Shown here: positions 52,332 through 61,420 of the stretch, piece by piece | Numbering within the stretch: position 1 is the stretch's first letter | Layout of the letters: the number at the start of each line of letters is the position of its first letter | Assembly (NCBI GenBank): GCA_013289765.1 | Contig: JABCZI010000005.1 | Coordinates: 248,001-312,000, forward strand | From: Acidobacteriota bacterium | GTDB lineage: Bacteria; Acidobacteriota; Terriglobia; Terriglobales; Acidobacteriaceae | DNA length: 64,000 nucleotides | Direction: 5' to 3' | Made by a program: the position numbers and the translations under genes | The notes under the pieces: generated by a model | What the model was told of the DNA's origin: nothing | Seen by the model: the letters and a program-made list of their open reading frames with translations, nothing else | Database searches by the model: none

Positions 52332-53192
52332 TCACTGCCCGATCTGCCGCAGGATCGACTGAGCTTCCGCCGCTGGGTCTGCGGCTTCGGTGATCGGGCG
52401 ACCGACGACGATGTGGCTTGCGCCGGCGGCAATCGCCTCTGCCGGTGTGAGTACTCGGGCCTGGTCTGCGTGGCCGGCGCCGGCGGGCCGCACGCCGGGG
52501 GTGACGATGGCGAAATCGTTTCCCAATTTCTGACGTAGAGCGGAAGCTTCCTGGCCGGAAGCGACGATACCCTGGCAGCCGTTCTCCAGCGCTAAAGAGG
52601 CTAGGCGCAGCACCTCATCAACTACCGTTCCATTGATGCCGACTTTTTCCAGATCGGCTTCGTCCATGCTGGTAAGCACGGTCACTGCGAGCACGATCAG
52701 GGTAGGGTTAGCGGCGCGGGCTGCTTCCGCAGCGGCGCGGGCTGCTTCCGCGGCGGCGCGGGCTGCTTCCGCGGCGGCGCGGAGCATTTTGGCGCTGCCG
52801 GTTGCGTGGACGGTCAACATACTCACGCCGAGCTGGGCTGCCTCGCGCACCGCTGCGGCGACGGTGTTCGGAATGTCGTGGTATTTCAGGTCGAGGAAGA
52901 CGCGGCGACCGGAGGCGACGAGGTCCCGCACCAGTTGGGGCCCTTCCGCGGTATAGAGCTGCATGCCGACTTTATAGGTGAGCGCCGAGTCGCCGACGGC
53001 TGCCACAATTTTCTGGGCGGCGGCCGCAGTGGAGACGTCCAGGGCAACGATCAGTTTTTCACGCGGGTCGTTCTGGGGCGGATCGTTTTTGGGCTGATCG
53101 TTCTTGGCCTGATCGTTGTGGCGAGGATCGCTGCTTGGCGAATTTTTAGGGGGAACGTTGGTAGGGATGCCGTGAGGGAGAGCGGCCTGCAT
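52332..53192 (-). CDS. pyrF: Orotidine 5'-phosphate decarboxylase with repeat insertions
   Basis: A 286-residue enzyme making UMP from OMP, the last step of pyrimidine synthesis. V-A-L-D-V (about 49-53), F-L-D-L-K-Y-H-D-I-P-N-T (99-110, catalytic D-x-K-x-x-D) and V-T-P-G-V-R-P are intact. Two additions are unusual: a 45-residue N-terminal extension with N-D-Q/N-D-P repeats, and three copies of A-A-A-E-A-A-R at about 138-160, encoded by a perfect 21-bp tandem repeat. Normal PyrF proteins are about 230-240 residues. The insert lengthens a surface helix beside the barrel, so activity is probably kept. It follows rlpA by 19 bases. Confidence 0.92.
   Translation of the reverse strand: MQAALPHGIPTNVPPKNSPSSDPRHNDQAKNDQPKNDPPQNDPREKLIVALDVSTAAAAQKIVAAVGDSALTYKVGMQLYTAEGPQLVRDLVASGRRVFLDLKYHDIPNTVAAAVREAAQLGVSMLTVHATGSAKMLRAAAEAARAAAEAARAAAEAARAANPTLIVLAVTVLTSMDEADLEKVGINGTVVDEVLRLASLALENGCQGIVASGQEASALRQKLGNDFAIVTPGVRPAGAGHADQARVLTPAEAIAAGASHIVVGRPITEAADPAAEAQSILRQIGQ
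52711..52782. repeat. 21-bp in-frame tandem repeat in pyrF
   Basis: Units of GCGGCGCGGGCTGCTTCCGC plus one base start at 52711, 52732 and 52753, with a 9-base partial copy after. One base differs between units 1 and 2. The unit length keeps the frame. Confidence 0.92.
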
Positions 53193-53211
53193 CCCTAGCA
53201 GTGTAGATGCT

Positions 53212-53715
53212 TTAGCGCAGTTGCGCCACCGGATAGTTGGTCGCCACGGTCTGATAAACCTGCTGGCGGTTGGTCCGGGGTTTTACCAGGTCCAGGCGCA
53301 CTTTTTGCACGCCGCGCTTCTCGAATTGCAGGACCTGTGCGGCACCGTAGGACAAGTCAATAATGCGGCCAGGTACGATCGGGCCGCGGTCGTTAACCTT
53401 GACCACAACCGCCCGTCCATTGCGGAGGTTAGTGACTCGTACATAGCTCCCCATGGGCAGGGTGGGATGGGCCGCGGTCATGTCGTACATGTCATAGTCT
53501 TCGCCGCTGGCGGTCTGCTTCCCGTCGAAAAACTCCCCATACCAAGAGGCGGTCCCAACCTGATAGGGTTTGGTTCTGGCCTGCTTGCGGACCTCAGGTT
53601 TCGGAATTCGGCTAGTTTGAGCGGAACTGGCCTCCGAGTTGTTTGGTCCCTGAGCCGCTCCGAAGCCGACGATCAATAAGCCGATCATCAGTACGTGAGC
53701 TATACGTCTGCGCAT
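53212..53715 (-). CDS. rlpA: RlpA-like septal lytic transglycosylase/DPBB protein
   Basis: A 167-residue exported protein with a double-psi beta-barrel: V-G-T-A-S-W-Y-G-E-F-F-D-G-K-Q-T-A-S-G-E, M-T-A-A-H-P-T-L-P-M-G, V-N-D-R-G-P and G-R-I-I-D-L-S are the RlpA signature, including the catalytic-type D-R-G-P. The signal peptide ends in F-G-A-A and lacks a lipobox cysteine, and no SPOR domain follows, so it is a soluble short form. RlpA proteins cleave naked glycan strands at the septum. GAGGAG precedes the ATG. Confidence 0.9.
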   Translation of the reverse strand: MRRRIAHVLMIGLLIVGFGAAQGPNNSEASSAQTSRIPKPEVRKQARTKPYQVGTASWYGEFFDGKQTASGEDYDMYDMTAAHPTLPMGSYVRVTNLRNGRAVVVKVNDRGPIVPGRIIDLSYGAAQVLQFEKRGVQKVRLDLVKPRTNRQQVYQTVATNYPVAQLR

Positions 53716-54106
53716 TCAGTTCTCCTCGCATCTCAAAGTCGTCCTAGCTAGTACGTTTCCGTTAACGGTCTATAAATCGTAGGGTGGCAGGGAAGGCTTG
53801 TCAACCCGAAAGTGCGTGGCCTATAGTGACATGATAGTTATGGATATCACACGTAACTTGTTGTTAATCATGAGTAATATGGGATATGTCACTCAAAACA
53901 ATCGTATTAACTGTTTACTAATATATAAATACCCAAGCTCCTGTAGGTCGAGAAGGAAATACATCCTCAATAGATTCAGTAGTTTACAGGGAAATTCTTT
54001 CTAAGTTGTTTAGTGTGAGCATTTTAGGTACAAGGTTGCTAGCGATAAAAAACATTCTTTCGGGATTTTTTGGCACGAAAGACCAAGGAGGATGTCGCCA
54101 AGGGCC
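53716..54106. other. AT-rich intergenic island
   Basis: About 390 bases, clearly richer in A and T than the surroundings, between the divergent rlpA and thiD genes. AGTGACAT (53825-53832) and ATGTCACT (53886-53893) form a widely spaced inverted repeat. A 68-codon frame at 53798-54004 has no ribosome-binding site and no recognisable content. I see no TPP-riboswitch consensus before thiD. Confidence 0.45.
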
Positions 54107-54973
54107 ATGTCTGAGAAACCGCTGGTAGTACTTACCATCGCTGGATTTGATCCTTCGTCGGGAGCGGGTGTGACCGCCGATGTGAAGACGATTGCAGCGC
54201 ACGGCTGCTACGGAGTCGCCTGCATCACGGCAATGACTGTGCAATCTACTGCAGGGGTCAGGCTGGTGGTGGGAGTCGATCCTGGCCTGATCACAGATAC
54301 CCTGGAAGAGCTGGTTTCCGATATGCGGATTTCCGCAGTGCATATCGGAATGTTGGGGACGGGGAAGGCAGTTCGCGCGGTGGCGCAGTTCCTCGGCGGA
54401 CGCTCTGGCGAAAACAAACTGCCTAATGTGGTACTGGATCCGATTCTGCGTTCGTCTTCAGGGTCGGAGCTGCTGGATACGTCTGGAGTCAGGATGCTGG
54501 TCGAAAAGCTAATCCCGCTGGCGGATGTAATTACGCCAAACGTCGACGAGGCTGCGGTCCTGACCGGCCTCAAGGTAACGAATCTCGAGGAGATGAGGAC
54601 GGCGGCGGCGAAGCTCCACGAAATGGGATCGGCCGCAGTGGTGGTTACAGGTGGGCATCTGGAGAAGGCGATCGACCTGCTCAGTTTCGTGAGCAAGAAC
54701 GGAGTGGCACAAGAGGTCTTCAAAGCGGAGCGGCAACGATCTAATTCCACCCACGGGACGGGCTGTGCTTTTTCCACGGCTCTAGCCTGCCATCTTGCTC
54801 TGGATCGCGGGATCGCCGAGGCTACCTTGCTGGCTAAGACCTACGTAACCGCGGCCATCGCTGCCGGGCATCCTTTGGGGCGCGGGACCGGGCCGGTGAA
54901 TCATCTTTACCGAATGAGCGAGTATCGAACGAGCGAGCAGCGGCGGGCCAAGGGAACGGGGAGTGAATCGTAA
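54107..54973 (+). CDS. thiD: Hydroxymethylpyrimidine/phosphomethylpyrimidine kinase
   Basis: A 288-residue ribokinase-fold enzyme that phosphorylates HMP and then HMP-P for thiamine synthesis. L-T-I-A-G-F-D-P-S-S-G-A-G-V-T-A-D, V-V-L-D-P-I-L-R-S-S-S-G and H-G-T-G-C-A-F-S-T-A-L-A are diagnostic. The start is ambiguous: AAGGAGG abuts the ATG at 54092 without spacing, while ATG at 54107 starts at the usual N-terminus; I chose the latter. Confidence 0.95.
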   Translation: MSEKPLVVLTIAGFDPSSGAGVTADVKTIAAHGCYGVACITAMTVQSTAGVRLVVGVDPGLITDTLEELVSDMRISAVHIGMLGTGKAVRAVAQFLGGRSGENKLPNVVLDPILRSSSGSELLDTSGVRMLVEKLIPLADVITPNVDEAAVLTGLKVTNLEEMRTAAAKLHEMGSAAVVVTGGHLEKAIDLLSFVSKNGVAQEVFKAERQRSNSTHGTGCAFSTALACHLALDRGIAEATLLAKTYVTAAIAAGHPLGRGTGPVNHLYRMSEYRTSEQRRAKGTGSES

Positions 54974-55016
54974 GAATTGCCGAAGCGGGCTTGACGTCGA
55001 AAGCAGAGTTTAGAAA

Positions 55017-55595
55017 TCAGTCGGGATCGATATCTGAGGGCTTCTTTAATAGGATGCCGGCGACAAACGAGGCCGTGGCAGCCAGCAGCCATTCAATCCG
55101 CCACATTTGAATCGCCTGGAATTCAGCCAGATTCGACGCTTTGTAGAAGAGGCTGACGGCAAGGGCTCCAACCACGCAGCCTAGCCCGATGATGAAGGCA
55201 ACTAGAGCGGCAGTGGGCAGGCCGACGCCACTTTTAATCTCATGGAAGTGCAGATAGCGTAGCCAGGCCGGGAAGGAAACTTTTCGCAGGGAAGCCGCAG
55301 CCCAGGTTGCGCCGGAACGTAGGCGCGCCAGGTAGCGGGTCCACAAGGTGGCCATGGCTGCGCGATAGTTCCCAGGTTGGTAGCTCTCAGTCTGGTTCTG
55401 ATTGTCAGGCGACAGGGGCCGGCGCAATCCGCAGGTATGGCAAAAGCGGGCGGCGATCATGAACTCCGTACCGCATTCGGCGCAGGCCTGGTTCACATAT
55501 TGAACGTGAGCTGGAAGAACGGATTCGACCGGCGGATCCAGAACCGTAGGCGACCGCCAAAACTCCTGGCCCGTACTTTGAATTACTTCACTCAT
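55017..55595 (-). CDS. Zinc-ribbon membrane protein of unknown function
   Basis: A 192-residue protein. A-C-A-E-C-G and, 13 residues on, F-C-H-T-C-G form a zinc ribbon (about 38-57). Two transmembrane segments follow (about 127-150 and 164-182), ending K-K-P-S-D-I-D-P-D. I do not recognise the family. Convergent with thiD, 43 bases away. ATG at 55595 preferred to an upstream TTG. Confidence 0.65.
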   Translation of the reverse strand: MSEVIQSTGQEFWRSPTVLDPPVESVLPAHVQYVNQACAECGTEFMIAARFCHTCGLRRPLSPDNQNQTESYQPGNYRAAMATLWTRYLARLRSGATWAAASLRKVSFPAWLRYLHFHEIKSGVGLPTAALVAFIIGLGCVVGALAVSLFYKASNLAEFQAIQMWRIEWLLAATASFVAGILLKKPSDIDPD

Positions 55596-55906
55596 AAATT
55601 TGCTGGAACTCAGTAGCTTCAACAACGCAACTCGAACACCAAAACCTGTGCATCCCTAGAGCTTTTCAATTCAGAGACTTGCGTCTTTTGTTCCCCGAAG
55701 GTGGACGCGTATCAGCGCAATTCTTACCCGCAGTCCCTGGTAAAGATGCCTCAGTTACGCAAGTTTTGGGGTCGAAACTTTGGCGATTATAGGGCCCAAC
55801 TGCTGAATGCATTATGCAAATCTACGGGATCGAACGATTACGCCTTTGGTTCATCTCGTGCTCGATCAAACTCAGTTACACTAGAAATCAACTCCGCAAC
55901 AATGGG
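55596..55906. other. Divergent intergenic region
   Basis: About 311 bases between the zinc-ribbon membrane gene and the TPR gene, expected to carry both promoters. I found no convincing promoter hexamers, repeats or RNA gene. Confidence 0.3.
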
Positions 55907-57163
55907 ATGAAGTTGAAATTGATATTGACGAAAGTGTTGGGTCCGAGCGGTGGGCTGTTCTGTCTGGTCATTTGCTTGTGGACTCACGCTTCCGCCCAAA
56001 CCGCCAGCCCGGCGGGAAGCGCTCCGCGCGTAACATCTGTCTCCGCTGTTTCAGCAGCGCACGATCCGTTGGTGGACAGCGCCTTCGAACACTTCTACAA
56101 CATGGATTACGAGCGCTCGATCCAGGATTTTGAAAAGCTATTGGATCGGCATCCCAATGACCCTTCGACGGCGAACCACCTGCTGACGGCAGTCCTGTTA
56201 CGCGAACTTTATCGAATGGGAGCGATGAACACGGGTGAGTATGCCAATGACAGCTTTATTGGCCAGGCGCATCGGCCCGCCGATCCGAAGGTTAAGGAGC
56301 GGATCAAACAACTGGTAGAGCGTGCCGAGAATCTCGAAGAGTTGCAACTCAAAGCGAATCCCAGCGATGTGGACGCACTTTATGCTCGCGGCGTGACCCG
56401 GGCGCAATTCTCCTTATATACAGCTCTGGTGGAGCGGGCATGGTTTTCCGCCTTACGAAACGCAGTGGGGGCGCGCCGCGATCACGAACGCGTTCTGGAA
56501 CTGAATCCGCAATACGTGGATGCGAAGCTGGTGGTCGGAGCGCATAACTATGTGATGGGGAGCCTGCCTTGGAGCGTCAAGGTCGCCGGTGCCATGGTCG
56601 GGCTAAGCGGGAGCAAAGAAAAGGGATTCGAGTATCTGAACGAAGTTGCCGGCAGTAGCGGGGAAAACAGCGTGGACGCGAAGGTGGTCCTCAGCTTATT
56701 CCTGCGGCGCGAGCACCGCTTTGACGAAGCGCGCGCCAACATGCACGATCTGGCGGGGCGTTATCCCAGGAACTATTTATTTCCGTTGGAAGAAGCCAAT
56801 CTGCTTCGCGCCGGCGGACATGCCCAGGATGCCTCGGCGGGCTATCGCAAAGTGTGGCAGAACGGGCGGGAAGGGAAGTACGGCACCCTACACTACGAAA
56901 TAACGGCATGGGGTCTGGGGGAGTTAATGCGCAGCCAGAAAGACTATGCCAATGCCGCGGCAGCGTATGAACTGGTTGGCGAAATTCAGAATCCAGATCC
57001 CGAGACACTGCAAAAAGCCAACCTGGCCGCGGGCGAAATGTACGACTTGTTGCAGAAACGCGATCTCGCCATGAAGAAATATCAGAGCGTCCTGGCGGAG
57101 AACGCCAGCACACCTCCCGCGGACCAGGCCCGCAAACACATTCGAGAAGCCTATCGAGAGTAA
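55907..57163 (+). CDS. Exported TPR-repeat protein
   Basis: A 418-residue protein with a signal peptide (to about A-S-A-Q, residue 31) and TPR-type helical pairs throughout: F-E-H-F-Y-N-M-D-Y-E-R-S-I-Q-D-F-E-K-L-L near 65, a central region with A-R-G-V-T-R-A-Q, and C-terminal Y-A-N-A-A-A-A-Y-E-L and L-A-M-K-K-Y-Q-S-V-L-A repeats. It probably scaffolds a periplasmic or outer-membrane complex; no partner is visible. Convergent with the beta-propeller gene, 11 bases apart. Confidence 0.8.
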   Translation: MKLKLILTKVLGPSGGLFCLVICLWTHASAQTASPAGSAPRVTSVSAVSAAHDPLVDSAFEHFYNMDYERSIQDFEKLLDRHPNDPSTANHLLTAVLLRELYRMGAMNTGEYANDSFIGQAHRPADPKVKERIKQLVERAENLEELQLKANPSDVDALYARGVTRAQFSLYTALVERAWFSALRNAVGARRDHERVLELNPQYVDAKLVVGAHNYVMGSLPWSVKVAGAMVGLSGSKEKGFEYLNEVAGSSGENSVDAKVVLSLFLRREHRFDEARANMHDLAGRYPRNYLFPLEEANLLRAGGHAQDASAGYRKVWQNGREGKYGTLHYEITAWGLGELMRSQKDYANAAAAYELVGEIQNPDPETLQKANLAAGEMYDLLQKRDLAMKKYQSVLAENASTPPADQARKHIREAYRE

Positions 57164-57174
57164 TCGTTGTTCAT

Positions 57175-58371
57175 TTACCTGGGCAGGATAGCGATGCGAT
57201 TGGGATTGGCAATTGCATAGGGCGATCCGGCAATCCGATTGTGGCTGGTTGGGGTAATCCTAAACACGAATAGCAGGCCGGCAGGCTGGCTGATGGCATA
57301 GAGATGGTTCTGAGTGTCCCAGGATATCTGGTCGACTTCATCAGTTGTGAGGAGTCCACCGTAAGCTGTGACCGGTTCTGCACCGTTGAAATGGAAGACT
57401 TGCAAACCGTTCGTTCCTCCGACCGCCAGCAGATTTCCCGCGGGAGACATTGAAATGCTGGTGACCGTGCCGACGCTAACCCTGGGCATATTTGAATAGG
57501 TGCTGGCGGTGGTAAGGTTACCGGCGGTGTCAGCCGTATAGGTGGCGATTGCGCCGAAGCCGACCGGTTGCAAGGTGAAGCTATTAAGCGCTTGCATGGG
57601 GACGGCCACGTGGTTCGCGGGATCAGCCGCCGCAAGATTGGGGCAGTACAGCTGATCTGGCTTTGAAATCGGCATGGCTGGAGTGATGTTCAAGTCGGTC
57701 AGATTGCCATCACTGCTACGTTTGAATCCGAAAATTTCTTGCAGCCAGTGATAACAGCTCGCTCCGTAGGCGTACTCATTGTTTCCACTGAAGCTCAAGG
57801 GTACTTCGAAAATTGGGGTCGAAGTCGTCGTTACTCCTTCATAGCTAAGTTGGCCGGTAAGGTTTTCGGGAAAAAAAATCTGGTAGGCATTGTTAGCGCA
57901 GTCGCTGTAGTAGTCCAGATCGTATAAAGAGGAACCGGTGCGGTCGAGGAAGAGAGCCTGCGGGCCTCCACAGCTGTCCAAATTGAAATTTTGCGCGTTC
58001 ACCGAGTTGGCTGCTTGAAGCTCGCCGTCATTTTTAATGCGAAACGAGTAGATGTCAATTCCGCTGGTGGCAAAAAGAAACTTCTGATTCAGCGCCATGG
58101 ATGCGCCATATGCCATCTCGGTTGAGAAAGGCGAGCCGGGCACAATCGAGAGCTTGCCATCAGAGGCGGCGCGAAAAGCGTTGATCTCCACCCTACTATT
58201 ACTGGGGCTATTTAAGACATATACAAAAGCAGCGGGCAGTTCGACCGCGCTTTGGCCAGTCGCAGGTTCTTGCCCGACCGCCTGCGGAAGCAAGGCTGCT
58301 GTCAAAAGAAAAAGCGATGAAATGGACAAACCTATCGTGGCAGAGAAGGAACGAGCGGCGGCTCCGGACAT
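57175..58371 (-). CDS. Secreted beta-propeller (lactonase-like) protein
   Basis: A 398-residue exported protein. After the signal peptide (to about A-V-G-Q, residue 34) it has repeated beta-propeller blades of the lactonase/YVTN type: F-V-Y-V-L-N-S-P-S-N-S-R-V-E-I-N-A-F, L-F-A-T-S-G-I-D-I-Y-S-F-R, S-M-S-P-A-G-N-L-L-A-V-G-G-T-N-G-L-Q-V-F. Members range from 6-phosphogluconolactonase to surface proteins; secretion argues against the former. Function unknown. Confidence 0.8.
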   Translation of the reverse strand: MSGAAARSFSATIGLSISSLFLLTAALLPQAVGQEPATGQSAVELPAAFVYVLNSPSNSRVEINAFRAASDGKLSIVPGSPFSTEMAYGASMALNQKFLFATSGIDIYSFRIKNDGELQAANSVNAQNFNLDSCGGPQALFLDRTGSSLYDLDYYSDCANNAYQIFFPENLTGQLSYEGVTTTSTPIFEVPLSFSGNNEYAYGASCYHWLQEIFGFKRSSDGNLTDLNITPAMPISKPDQLYCPNLAAADPANHVAVPMQALNSFTLQPVGFGAIATYTADTAGNLTTASTYSNMPRVSVGTVTSISMSPAGNLLAVGGTNGLQVFHFNGAEPVTAYGGLLTTDEVDQISWDTQNHLYAISQPAGLLFVFRITPTSHNRIAGSPYAIANPNRIAILPR

Positions 58372-58490
58372 ACAACACCTCAGGACAAGTGGTCAATTAG
58401 TGTCTGGAAGACGGGGGAAGGTTGCTTCTGAGGAAAGGAGCTTTCGGACTACAATTACGAATAGTCTTGTAGGCCGGAAGAGGTAGAGCT

Positions 58491-58805
58491 ATGTACTGCA
58501 ATTATTGCGGCAAAGTGATTCAGGACGATGCAGCATTGTGTGCGTATTGCGGAGTTCGTGTAGCAGCGCCGGTTGCCCAGAGGCGTCTGGTGCGTCCTCG
58601 CCAGGGGCGCAAGATCGCCGGCGTCTGCCTCGGCTTCGCCGAGTACTTTGATATCGACGTGACTGTGGTCCGGGTGGTTTGGCTGATTGTGTCGTTCATG
58701 ACGGGTATCGGACTACTCTCTTATCCCATCGCATGGATTGTGATTCCGGAAGAACCCTTGCTGCTGGTGGCGCCGAGGGCCGGGCAGCGTGTGACGAATC
58801 CATAG
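58491..58805 (+). CDS. PspC-domain membrane protein with zinc ribbon
   Basis: A 104-residue protein. The first 25 residues hold C-N-Y-C-G and C-A-Y-C-G, a zinc ribbon. The PspC domain follows (R-K-I-A-G-V-C-L-G-F-A-E-Y-F-D-I-D, V-R-V-V-W-L-I-V-S-F-M-T-G-I-G, Y-P-I-A-W-I-V-I-P-E), ending in one or two membrane helices. PspC proteins respond to envelope stress; the zinc ribbon fusion is common in soil bacteria. No psp partner genes are near. Confidence 0.88.
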   Translation: MYCNYCGKVIQDDAALCAYCGVRVAAPVAQRRLVRPRQGRKIAGVCLGFAEYFDIDVTVVRVVWLIVSFMTGIGLLSYPIAWIVIPEEPLLLVAPRAGQRVTNP

Positions 58806-58810
58806 ATCGC

Positions 58811-59626
58811 ATGGATCTTCGGCAAATCCATCTTCGGACAATCAAGAGCGACGATGCGGAAATTGCCTATCGCGTAATGGGTGAGGGCCCGCCCGTAGTT
58901 CTTCTGCATCCCTTTCCGGTGAACCACGAATTTTGGCTGCCCGTCGCTGAGACTCTTACATCGCGTTACCGGGTGGTGCTTCCGGATATGCGCGGGCACG
59001 GAGACTCCGGTGTGGGGGAGGGGCCGGCAACCATGGACAAACACGCCGCCGATATTGCGCGGGTAATGGATGATGCCGAGATTGGCCGCGCGCCGCTGAT
59101 CGGCGTCTCGATTGGTGGATATGCTTTGTTTGAGTTCTGGAGACGCCATCGCGGGCGCGTCGCAGCCCTCGGGCTTTGCAATACGAAAGCGCCCGCGGAT
59201 GGCACCGAAGCCCGCAATGGCCGGCTGCAAGCGGCCAGCGACGTCATCGAGCGCGGCACGGAACCGTTCTTTCAAAGCATGCTACCGCGCGTCTTCTCCA
59301 GGACTACACGGGAGATGCGGCCTGATCGGGTCGAAGGCGCTCTCCGCATGATGCGAAAGATGTCACCCGAAGATGTGGCGCAGGTGCAACGCGGCATGGC
59401 CGCGCGTCCAGACTCAGTGGATGTATTGAAGACCATCAATGTGCCGGCGCTGGTGGTGACCGGAGACGACGATATCCTAACCGGCGCGAACGAAGCCGAA
59501 CTGATGCACCAGCACATTCCCAACAGCCAATTGCGGGTGATTCCGAAAGCTGGACATTACTCTCCGTGGGAGCAGCCGGAAGACGCGTCGCGGATTCTGC
59601 GCCGGTTTTTGGAGGAAGTTTCGTGA
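58811..59626 (+). CDS. Alpha/beta-fold hydrolase
   Basis: A 271-residue serine hydrolase. P-P-V-V-L-L-H-P-F-P (oxyanion region), the nucleophile in G-V-S-I-G-G-Y, the acid in V-T-G-D-D-D-I-L and the histidine in K-A-G-H-Y-S-P-W-E-Q-P form a full catalytic set. No signal peptide. It starts 5 bases after the PspC gene, so they are co-transcribed. Substrate unknown. Confidence 0.88.
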   Translation: MDLRQIHLRTIKSDDAEIAYRVMGEGPPVVLLHPFPVNHEFWLPVAETLTSRYRVVLPDMRGHGDSGVGEGPATMDKHAADIARVMDDAEIGRAPLIGVSIGGYALFEFWRRHRGRVAALGLCNTKAPADGTEARNGRLQAASDVIERGTEPFFQSMLPRVFSRTTREMRPDRVEGALRMMRKMSPEDVAQVQRGMAARPDSVDVLKTINVPALVVTGDDDILTGANEAELMHQHIPNSQLRVIPKAGHYSPWEQPEDASRILRRFLEEVS

Positions 59627-59665
59627 AAGGTGAGGCATCGAAGCGCGTGTTACAATTTTGCCGCT

Positions 59666-60073
59666 ATGATTGATACGCTGCTGGTCCCGGAAAATACTGT
59701 CGTCAGCGCCAAAGGAGACAGCCCGGCTCTCGACGTAAGCGGCGCATCCAGCCAGGTATTTTTGCTGACACTTTCAATCACCAGGATCATTGAGCAGGAA
59801 TCTCTCGAAGTCAGCATTCACGGTTCGGCCGACGGCACGACGTGGAGTGCGAAGCCTGTAGTTACGTTTCCGCAGAAATTCTATTCCGGCGAGACGCCGC
59901 TCTTGCTCGATCTGACGGCGCATCTCGATGTAAAGTTCGTGCGTGCCCACTGGGAAGTTGCGCGCTGGGGACGCGGCACCGAGACGCCCATGTTCGAGTT
60001 CAGCCTGAGACTGAAAGAAATTCCCGCGGATGTCTTGCGTGAAGTTGCGGCTGAGGCCAAGGCCCTGACCTAA
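59666..60073 (+). CDS. Conserved protein of unknown function, all-beta
   Basis: A 135-residue cytoplasmic protein with alternating hydrophobic strands (V-F-L-L-T-L-S-I-T-R-I-I-E, S-L-E-V-S-I-H-G-S-A-D-G-T-T-W) and a short helical C-terminus. The S-x-D-G-x-x-W motif resembles beta-sandwich domains. No cysteine or catalytic signature. ATG at 59666 is chosen; the frame is open upstream without support. It lies 39 bases after the hydrolase. Confidence 0.6.
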   Translation: MIDTLLVPENTVVSAKGDSPALDVSGASSQVFLLTLSITRIIEQESLEVSIHGSADGTTWSAKPVVTFPQKFYSGETPLLLDLTAHLDVKFVRAHWEVARWGRGTETPMFEFSLRLKEIPADVLREVAAEAKALT

Positions 60074-60121
60074 GCCCGCATACAGCTTAATCCCGGTCCC
60101 TTCCGCTATATTGATCTCTAG

Positions 60122-61420
60122 ATGAAAAGCGAGTCACGAGTGATTGTGCGTCCTGCGCGCAACGTGCGCGGCAGTATAAGTCTTCCCGGGGATAAATCTA
60201 TTTCGCATCGTTACGCGATGCTGGCGGCGATCGCGGATGGACCGTCACGCCTGGAAAACTATTCGACCGGAGCGGATTGCGCCAGCACCCTGGGATGCCT
60301 GCGCTCGCTCGGGGTGAAGTGGGACCGCAAAAATGGTGACGAAAATGTTATCGAAGTGCAGGGAAGCGGCCTGACGCTGACCGCGCCGAGCGAGCCGCTG
60401 GATTGCGGAAATTCCGGTTCGACGATCCGGATGTTGAGCGGCATCGCCGCCGGGCAGAAGTTCACCACCGAAATGGGAGGGGATGAATCACTATCCCGCC
60501 GTCCCATGGAACGGATTATCACGCCGCTCACATCCATGGGCGCGCGAATTACATCGCACGATGGACGTCCTCCGCTGCGCATTGTCGGCGGCAACATCGA
60601 AGCGATTCACTACAAAATGCCGATGGCGAGCGCGCAGGTAAAGACTTGCCTGCTTTTTGCCGGACTGCTGGCTGACGGTGAAACTCGGATCGAAGAGCCG
60701 TTGCGGACGCGGGATCACGGAGAAGTGGCGCTGCGGGCCTTTGGCGCGCAGTTGGAGCGCAACGGAAACGAAGTGCGGATTCGCGGCGGCCAGCGCTTGC
60801 GAGGGATTGAAGCGCGGGTTCCTGGCGATCTTTCGAGCGCAGCGTTCTTTCTGTGCGCCGCCGCTCTATTTCCCAACTCGCAATTGACGATTACACATTT
60901 ACTGATGAATCCCACTCGGGCGCGGCTGCTCGATATCCTGGTGCAGATAGGACTGCGCATTTCCGTAACCCAGCTTGAAGAAATTCATGGAGAACTGGTC
61001 GGTACGTTGCAGGTTGAAGGCGGACAACTGAAAGGTGCAGTCATTAGCGGGTCCGATACGGCCGCGCTGATTGATGAGATTCCAGTGCTGGCCGCAATCG
61101 CACCTTATACAGAGCAGGGGATCGAGGTCCGCGATGCGAAAGAGCTGCGGGTGAAGGAGTCAGACCGGATCAGATCGATCGCCACCAATCTGGCGGCTAT
61201 GGGGGCGCAGGTCGAAGAGTTAGCGGATGGTTTAAAAATTCCCGGCGGACAATCGCTTCACGGCGCGGAACTGGAATCGTTCGACGATCACCGCATCGCG
61301 ATGGCCTTCAGTATTGCCGCCCTGCGAGCTCAGGGTGAGACCTTGATTCGCGGCAGTGAGTGTGCGGCAATTTCTTTTCCAGCATTCTTCTCCTCACTTG
61401 AAGCCCTCGTCGAACGCTGA
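60122..61420 (+). CDS. aroA: 3-phosphoshikimate 1-carboxyvinyltransferase (EPSP synthase)
   Basis: A 432-residue enzyme of the shikimate pathway, joining PEP to shikimate-3-phosphate. L-P-G-D-K-S-I-S-H-R-Y-A-M-L-A-A (about 22-37), D-C-G-N-S-G-S-T-I-R-M-L-S-G, R-R-P-M-E-R-I, and near the end E-S-D-R-I-R-S-I-A and D-D-H-R-I-A-M-A-F are all conserved. The L-D-C-G-N-S-G-S-T segment has Ser where some class II enzymes have other residues; glyphosate tolerance cannot be read from this alone. Confidence 0.97.
   Translation: MKSESRVIVRPARNVRGSISLPGDKSISHRYAMLAAIADGPSRLENYSTGADCASTLGCLRSLGVKWDRKNGDENVIEVQGSGLTLTAPSEPLDCGNSGSTIRMLSGIAAGQKFTTEMGGDESLSRRPMERIITPLTSMGARITSHDGRPPLRIVGGNIEAIHYKMPMASAQVKTCLLFAGLLADGETRIEEPLRTRDHGEVALRAFGAQLERNGNEVRIRGGQRLRGIEARVPGDLSSAAFFLCAAALFPNSQLTITHLLMNPTRARLLDILVQIGLRISVTQLEEIHGELVGTLQVEGGQLKGAVISGSDTAALIDEIPVLAAIAPYTEQGIEVRDAKELRVKESDRIRSIATNLAAMGAQVEELADGLKIPGGQSLHGAELESFDDHRIAMAFSIAALRAQGETLIRGSECAAISFPAFFSSLEALVER

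Noticed and set aside
52092-52538. 148-codon plus-strand frame after the amidohydrolase
   Set aside because: Overlaps the pyrF 3' end and the antitoxin-like gene in antisense and has no protein features.
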